Source: Luteococcus sp052116585 | GTDB lineage: Bacteria > Actinomycetota > Actinomycetes > Propionibacteriales > Propionibacteriaceae | DNA: 64,000 bases | Direction of reading: 5' to 3' | Assembly (NCBI RefSeq): GCF_052116585.1 | Contig: NZ_JBQKKT010000002.1 | Span: 62,001 to 126,000, forward strand | Shown here: piece by piece, positions 59,689 through 64,000 of the stretch | How the letters are laid out: each line of letters opens with the position of its first letter | Numbering within the stretch: position 1 is the first letter of the stretch | The notes under the pieces: model-generated | Seen by the model: the letters and a program-made list of their open reading frames with translations, nothing else | What the model was told of the DNA's origin: nothing | Databases searched by the model: none | Made by a program: the position numbers and the translations under genes

Positions 59689-60557
59689 CAGGCCTTCTTC
59701 TCCGGGTCGAGGACGAAGCCGTACTCAACGGTCCACTGGCCATTGCCCTGGTCCTGGGGGTCCAGGATGAGCTCGGGCTTGACGGCGCTGGCGATGTCAT
59801 CGTCATTGTGCTCGTCGCCGGGGAAGTAGAGCTGCGCGGTGAGCAGCTCGTGGCCCGGGGCGGAGACCTTGACGTGCAGGTGGGCGGGACGCCATGCGTG
59901 CCAGCCAGCGGCGGCGATCAGCTTGCCGCAAGCACCGTCGGTGGGGATCATGTACGGAGCCGGCTTGATCGTGTGGATCTCGAAGGAGCCGTCCTCCTTG
60001 ACCGGGAAGGTGCCACGCAGGTTCCACTCGGGCTGGCCGGGGGCGAACTGCGAGTAGAAGCCGAGCGAATCGGCGTGCCACAGCTCCACCTTGGCGTCGG
60101 TCAGCGGGCTGCCGTCGGTGCTGGTGACCTTGCCGGTCCAGGTCATGCGGTCGCCGGGCTCGTCGTCGCGCATCGGGATCTTGCCGTCGGCGCAGACCGG
60201 TGCGTTCGGAACGTAGTAGGGGCCCTCGATGGAGCCCTTGTTGCCCTCGCGGTGCTCGGTGGCAACGTCCTCGACGGCGTGCTCGACCCAGACGTCCAGG
60301 AAGAGCGGCCACTCGCCATCAGCGCCCACCTGGATGAGCCATGCCTTCAGGGCGTTGTACTCGGCGTAGGTGACCTTCTCCTCGCGGACGGTGTTGTTGA
60401 TCTCGTTGATGATGCGCGAGGCGAGCTTGTCGACGCGCTCCTTCGGGACGTCCTTGACGGCCTCGTAGGCGGCCTTGTCGTGCTGGAAGTTCTCGGTGGC
60501 CTTGGTGCCAGCACCAACAGCGGTGCCCTTCGACTCTTCCTCGAGGTACTGCGACAT
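59688..60557 (-). CDS. catA: Catechol 1,2-dioxygenase
   Basis: A 289-residue intradiol dioxygenase that cleaves catechol to cis,cis-muconate. The helical dimerisation/lipid-binding N-domain (1-120) is followed by the beta-sandwich iron domain. Non-haem Fe(III) ligands are visible as two Tyr (in EGPYYVPNAPV and LGFYSQFAPG) and two His (in RPAHLHVKV). The size and the GDRMTWTGKVTSTDGSPL linker fit catechol rather than protocatechuate enzymes. It lies between catB (26 bp upstream) and catC (overlapping). AAAGGAC precedes its ATG. Confidence 0.96.
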   Translation of the reverse strand: MSQYLEEESKGTAVGAGTKATENFQHDKAAYEAVKDVPKERVDKLASRIINEINNTVREEKVTYAEYNALKAWLIQVGADGEWPLFLDVWVEHAVEDVATEHREGNKGSIEGPYYVPNAPVCADGKIPMRDDEPGDRMTWTGKVTSTDGSPLTDAKVELWHADSLGFYSQFAPGQPEWNLRGTFPVKEDGSFEIHTIKPAPYMIPTDGACGKLIAAAGWHAWRPAHLHVKVSAPGHELLTAQLYFPGDEHNDDDIASAVKPELILDPQDQGNGQWTVEYGFVLDPEKKA

Positions 60558-60583
60558 TGCGGTGTCCTTTCGTGTGGGCGGTA

Positions 60584-61690
60584 CTACTTGTCGGTTCGGT
60601 AGTGGTTCAGCTTGTCGGTGTCGATCTCGACACCGAGCCCGGGGCCCTTCCGGATGGGAAGTTCGCCCCCCTGGATCTGCAACGGCTCCGTGAGGAGGTC
60701 GTCGCTCATGTCCAGGAAATTCGAGAGCTCACCGGCATGGCGGCTGGTGAGGCGGTGTGCGGCACCGAAGGTGACCGTCGCGATGCTGCCGAGCTGGGTG
60801 TCGATCTGGTTTCCCATCACGACCTCGACGCCGAGACCCTCGGCGAGGTGCAGGCAGCGCTGCGAACTGGTGAATCCGGTGCGCGCGGTCTTGATCGAGA
60901 TCGCCGTGGCCGAGCCGCCCAGCAGCTCGCGGGTGATCTCGGCCGGGGTGGTGGCCGATTCGTCGGCGATGTAGGGAGCATCCACCTGACCCACCAGCCA
61001 GCGGCGACCCAGGACGTCGTCGGCCGGGTTGAGCTCTTCGGCGAAGGCCAGGTCCAGGTCCTGCATCATGCGCCAGGCGCGGGCGGACTCGGCGGCGCTC
61101 CAACCGCGGTTGCCGTCGACATAGAGGGTGATCTCGCTGCCGAAGTGCTCGCGCAGGGCGCGCACCACGTCGACGTCGAGCTCCACCGGGTGGCGGCCGA
61201 CCTTCACCTTGAAGGTGCTGATGCCGTACAGGTCGCGCATCTTCTGCGCCTCCGCCACCATGGCGGCGGGCTCGTCGAAGCCGAGCATGTGGCTCACGCG
61301 CATCGAGTCGGCATAGCCGCCGAGCAGGTCACTGACGTTGGTCTGGAGTGTGTGGCCGATGGCATCCCAGATGGCGATGTCGATCGAGGACTTGGCGGCG
61401 GGATTGCCCACCGTGCGCTCCATGCGGGCCGCGTGCAGCTCGCGGGCGAACAGCGAGGTGCCGATCAGCGCGGGCGCGAAGATCTTCTCGATGACGGCGA
61501 TGATGCCGTCCTGGGTCTCGCCGTAGGTGAAGGGCCGCGGCACGGCGTCGCCGATGCCGACCACGCCGTCGCTGGTGGTGACGCGCACCAGCACGTGGGT
61601 GGCGGCATGCACCTCACCGCTGGCGAACTTGAGGGGCTTGAGGTAGTCGATGGCGTACGGGATCGCCTCGATCGACGTGATCGTGGTCAT
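60584..61690 (-). CDS. catB: Muconate cycloisomerase
   Basis: A 368-residue enolase-superfamily enzyme that lactonises cis,cis-muconate to muconolactone. The catalytic KxK is in STFKVKVGRH; metal ligands lie in LYVDGNRGW, FAEELNPADD and YIADESATT; the opposite-face Lys is in ISIKTARTGF. Length and the N-terminal capping domain with YAIDYLKPLKFASG are normal. The ATG overlaps the LysR gene stop (ATGA), so it is co-transcribed with its probable regulator. It works directly before catC in the pathway. Confidence 0.95.
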   Translation of the reverse strand: MTTITSIEAIPYAIDYLKPLKFASGEVHAATHVLVRVTTSDGVVGIGDAVPRPFTYGETQDGIIAVIEKIFAPALIGTSLFARELHAARMERTVGNPAAKSSIDIAIWDAIGHTLQTNVSDLLGGYADSMRVSHMLGFDEPAAMVAEAQKMRDLYGISTFKVKVGRHPVELDVDVVRALREHFGSEITLYVDGNRGWSAAESARAWRMMQDLDLAFAEELNPADDVLGRRWLVGQVDAPYIADESATTPAEITRELLGGSATAISIKTARTGFTSSQRCLHLAEGLGVEVVMGNQIDTQLGSIATVTFGAAHRLTSRHAGELSNFLDMSDDLLTEPLQIQGGELPIRKGPGLGVEIDTDKLNHYRTDK

Positions 61691-62625
61691 GCGGTCTCCT
61701 GGATCTCGAGCCTGCGCACTGGAGCAAGCGGGGCGGTGTCCCGGGCGGCGAAGCCGTGCGCCTCGAGCGCGTCGAGGGCTCGGGCCAGGACGGGGGTGTG
61801 GTCGTCGACGCGGACGGCCAGCGACAGGTCGACGGTGGTGGCGTCCTCCACGGAGCGCATCACGACGCCCTGGGGACAGCCGGCCCGGGCCGAGGCGGGC
61901 AGCAGGGCGATGCCGAGGTCCGCTGCGACGAGGGCGAGCAGGGCGGCGGTGCCGGGTGCACGGTGGATGATGCGCGGGGCGAAGTCGGCACGGCGGCAGC
62001 TGGCCGCCATGGCCTCGTTCACACTGGACAGTTCCGCCGTGTAGGTGATGAACGGCTCGGTGGCCAGGTCCCTCATTTCGACGACCGGTTCGGGCACCAG
62101 GCGGTGTCCGGCCGGCAGTGCCAGCACCATCGGTTCGCGCAGCAGCGAACGGACCAGCAGTCGGTCCTCGTCGACGGGGCCGCGCAGGATGGCCAGGTCG
62201 ATCCGGTCGTCCAACAGGGCGGTGACCTGCACGGGGGTCAGCATGTCGGCGTGGATGTCCAGGCCGACATCGGGCAGGGCCTCGCGCATGATGCGGGCCA
62301 GCACGGGCAGCTGGCTGTGGGCGCTGGTGCCGGTGAAGGCGACGCGCAGGATGCCGGTGGTGCCGCTGGCGACATTGCGGACGCGCTCGACGCTCTGGTC
62401 AAGTTCGGCCAGCAGGCGTCGCACGTCCGAGTGGAAGTACTCTCCGGCGGTGGTCAGCTCGACGCGACGAGTGGTACGTGTGAACAGTTCGACACCCAGC
62501 TCCTTCTCCAGGCGTCGCACGGCCTGCGAAAGGGCCGGCTGGGCCATGTGGAGGCGTTCCGCGGCTCGGCCGAAGTGGCAGGTCTGGGCCACCACGTCGA
62601 AGTAGCGAAGTTGCTTGAGTTCCAC
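61687..62625 (-). CDS. catR: LysR-family regulator of catechol/benzoate degradation
   Basis: A 312-residue LTTR. The N-terminal winged HTH (1-60) is MELKQLRYFDVVAQTCHFGR with AERLHMAQPALSQAVRRLEK, followed by the linker helix and a periplasmic-binding-like effector domain (about 90-300). Homologues such as CatR/CatM/BenM respond to cis,cis-muconate and sometimes benzoate. Unusually it is the first gene of the cat unit rather than divergent from catB; instead it is divergent from benA. The 243-bp spacer with inverted repeats is therefore the likely control site for both directions. Confidence 0.92.
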   Translation of the reverse strand: MELKQLRYFDVVAQTCHFGRAAERLHMAQPALSQAVRRLEKELGVELFTRTTRRVELTTAGEYFHSDVRRLLAELDQSVERVRNVASGTTGILRVAFTGTSAHSQLPVLARIMREALPDVGLDIHADMLTPVQVTALLDDRIDLAILRGPVDEDRLLVRSLLREPMVLALPAGHRLVPEPVVEMRDLATEPFITYTAELSSVNEAMAASCRRADFAPRIIHRAPGTAALLALVAADLGIALLPASARAGCPQGVVMRSVEDATTVDLSLAVRVDDHTPVLARALDALEAHGFAARDTAPLAPVRRLEIQETA

Positions 62626-62717
62626 GGTTCACCTCCCTCGTTGGAGCTGTCATGACCAGATCCGGATCGTCCCGGCGTGGGTCAGTGGCTGATGAGACAA
62701 CGCTAAGCTGCGGAACC

Positions 62718-62765
62718 CATAAACACAATGACGAAAGTGTGCTTGATTGATACGCGACGCTTATG
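62718..62765. promoter_or_regulatory. Candidate LysR operator region between catR and benA
   Basis: An AT-richer patch contains CATAA (62718-62722) matched by TTATG (62761-62765) and an inner ACAC (62723-62726), ten bases, GTGT (62737-62740), a dyad with the spacing of LTTR sites (T-N11-A type). It lies about 100 bp from both starts. The dyads are visible; binding by the LysR protein is inferred. Confidence 0.45.
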
Positions 62766-62868
62766 AATCGACTCTGGGGTGGTCCTAGGCATTTGCCGGT
62801 GTGCTCGGGCATTCCTTGCATGGTGGAGTTGCGAACCAACGACCCCCCTCAGAGCTGCGGAGGAAGCA

Positions 62869-64000
62869 ATGACCACCGATAATTTGGCGCGCATCGAGAA
62901 GGTGCTCGACCAGGCCGTGATCGATGATCCGGAGTCCGGCATCTACCGGGCGAACCGTTCGATCTTCACCGACGAGGAGATCTTCGAACTCGAGATGAAG
63001 CACATCTTCGAGGGCAACTGGGTCTACCTCGCCCACGAGAGCCAGGTTCCCGAGCCAGGCGACTACTTCACCACCTACATTGGCCGCCAGCCCGTCGTGA
63101 TCACCCGCGACACGAAGGGCGAGCTGCACTGCCTGATCAATGCCTGTGCGCACCGCGGCGCGATGATCTGCCGTCGCAAGACCGACAACCGCAAGACCCT
63201 GACCTGCCCCTTCCACGGCTGGACCTTCCGCAATGACGGAACCCTGCTGAAGGTGAAGGATCCCGAGGGTGCCGGCTACCCGGACAGCTTCGACAAGGAT
63301 GGCTCGCACAACATGACCAAGGTGGCTCGCTTCGACAGCTACCGCGGTTTCCTGTTCGGCAGCGTCAACCCCGACGTCGTGGAGCTGACCGAGCACCTGG
63401 GCGACGCCACCAAGGTGATCGACATGCTGGTGGACCAGTCGCCCGAGGGCCTCGAGGTGCTGCGCGGTGCCTCCACCTACACCTACGACGGCAACTGGAA
63501 GGTCCAGGCGGAGAATGGCGCCGACGGCTACCACGTGACCGCGACCCACTGGAACTACGCCGCCACCACCTCGCGACGCAACACCGGTGAGAGCGCCAAC
63601 TCCACCAAGACCCTGGATGCGGGCCAGTGGGGCAAGTCGGGCGGCGGCTACTGGAGCTACCCGAATGGCCACCTGTGCCTGTGGACGTGGGCGGGCAACC
63701 CGCAGGACCGTCCGCTGTGGGACCGCATGGACGAGCTGAAGGAGAAGTACGGCGACGCCAAGGGCGAGTTCATGGTGAAGGGCTCGCGCAACCTGTGTGT
63801 GTACCCGAATGTCTACTTGATGGACCAGTTCTCCACCCAGATCCGTCACTTCCGCCCGATCTCGCCCGACAAGACCGAGGTCACCATCTACTGCATCGCC
63901 CCCAAGGGCGAGAGCGACGAGGCCCGCGCCTGGCGCATCCGTCAGTACGAGGACTTCTTCAACGCCTCCGGCATGGCCACCCCGGACGACCTGGAGGAGT
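62869..64000 (+). CDS. benA: Benzoate 1,2-dioxygenase large (alpha) subunit, 3' truncated by window edge
   Basis: The first 377 residues of a ring-hydroxylating oxygenase alpha chain. It starts at ATG 62869 after GGAGGA. The Rieske [2Fe-2S] ligands are in CAHRG and, 17 residues on, CPFHGW. The mononuclear iron site is in GADGYHVTATHW. NGSWKVQ-like DGNWKVQAENGADGYHV and the segment FMVKGSRNLCVYPNVYLMD match benzoate/toluate dioxygenases. It converts benzoate to the cis-diol, which BenD would turn into catechol for catA. The stop and benBCD would lie beyond the window. Confidence 0.93.
   Translation, partial: MTTDNLARIEKVLDQAVIDDPESGIYRANRSIFTDEEIFELEMKHIFEGNWVYLAHESQVPEPGDYFTTYIGRQPVVITRDTKGELHCLINACAHRGAMICRRKTDNRKTLTCPFHGWTFRNDGTLLKVKDPEGAGYPDSFDKDGSHNMTKVARFDSYRGFLFGSVNPDVVELTEHLGDATKVIDMLVDQSPEGLEVLRGASTYTYDGNWKVQAENGADGYHVTATHWNYAATTSRRNTGESANSTKTLDAGQWGKSGGGYWSYPNGHLCLWTWAGNPQDRPLWDRMDELKEKYGDAKGEFMVKGSRNLCVYPNVYLMDQFSTQIRHFRPISPDKTEVTIYCIAPKGESDEARAWRIRQYEDFFNASGMATPDDLEE

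Overview
The window is a contiguous stretch of a high-GC Gram-positive chromosome. GC content, frequent GTG starts, 4-bp stop/start overlaps, many apparently leaderless genes, an acyl-CoA carboxylase epsilon subunit, a HAIR-type heat-shock operator and the gene orders found here all point to an actinobacterium. Biotin-dependent acyl-CoA carboxylase genes plus cobalamin uptake suit a relative of Propionibacteriaceae, but genus and species cannot be fixed from this sequence alone. Coding density is very high: no gap between genes exceeds about 280 bp. I saw no tRNA, rRNA, CRISPR, insertion sequence or prophage.

Layout. (1) 1-9.0 kb: a nucleoside ABC importer (BMP-type binding protein, double ATPase, two permeases), cytidine deaminase, an envelope O-acyltransferase on the minus strand and adenosine deaminase. 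(2) 9.1-16.9 kb: Hsp20 behind a HAIR-like operator, an RNase HI fusion, a secreted zincin, an LCP cell-wall ligase divergent from metG, and a TRAP-type large permease with a tiny membrane partner. (3) 17.1-24.2 kb: a tight stress/envelope operon of unknown function (PBP-VWA lipoprotein, XpaC-like protein, second PBP, TelA) followed immediately by a BenE-type transporter and a sirtuin. (4) 24.2-33.5 kb: CPBP protease, uridine-kinase-like protein, DUF2207 protein, purine nucleoside phosphorylase with a pentomutase/hexomutase, an LpdA-type quinone reductase, a hydrolase and an unknown glycine-repeat membrane protein. (5) 33.5-38 kb: acyl-CoA carboxylase alpha chain, NUDIX, polysaccharide deacetylase and a glycosyltransferase. 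(6) 37.9-41.7 kb: a cobalamin riboswitch ahead of a complete ECF transporter. (7) 41.7-45.7 kb: an SDR, a small lipoprotein, a Cys/Met-rich leader peptide and metQ-metN-metI. (8) 45.7-53.9 kb: Maf, DUF937, carboxylase epsilon and beta chains, biotin ligase, PH-domain protein, secreted phosphoesterase, purK-purE. (9) 53.9-58.6 kb: an ABC-2 exporter, a second LCP protein and a glycosyltransferase. (10) 58.6-64 kb: catechol ortho-cleavage genes (catR-catB-catA-catC-catD) divergent from a benzoate dioxygenase gene that runs off the end.

The genes connect in several ways. Nucleosides imported by the BMP transporter can be deaminated (cdd, add), phosphorolysed (PNP) and fed to sugar metabolism by the mutase. 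The biotin ligase charges the BCCP domain of the carboxylase alpha chain, which works with the beta and epsilon chains. The BenE transporter at 22 kb could feed the benzoate/catechol pathway at 58-64 kb. Two LCP proteins, the acyltransferase and two glycosyltransferases serve the envelope. The most attractive regulatory discovery is the leaderless Cys/Met-rich peptide ahead of the methionine importer; the most attractive uncharacterised system is the PBP-VWA/XpaC/PBP/TelA operon.
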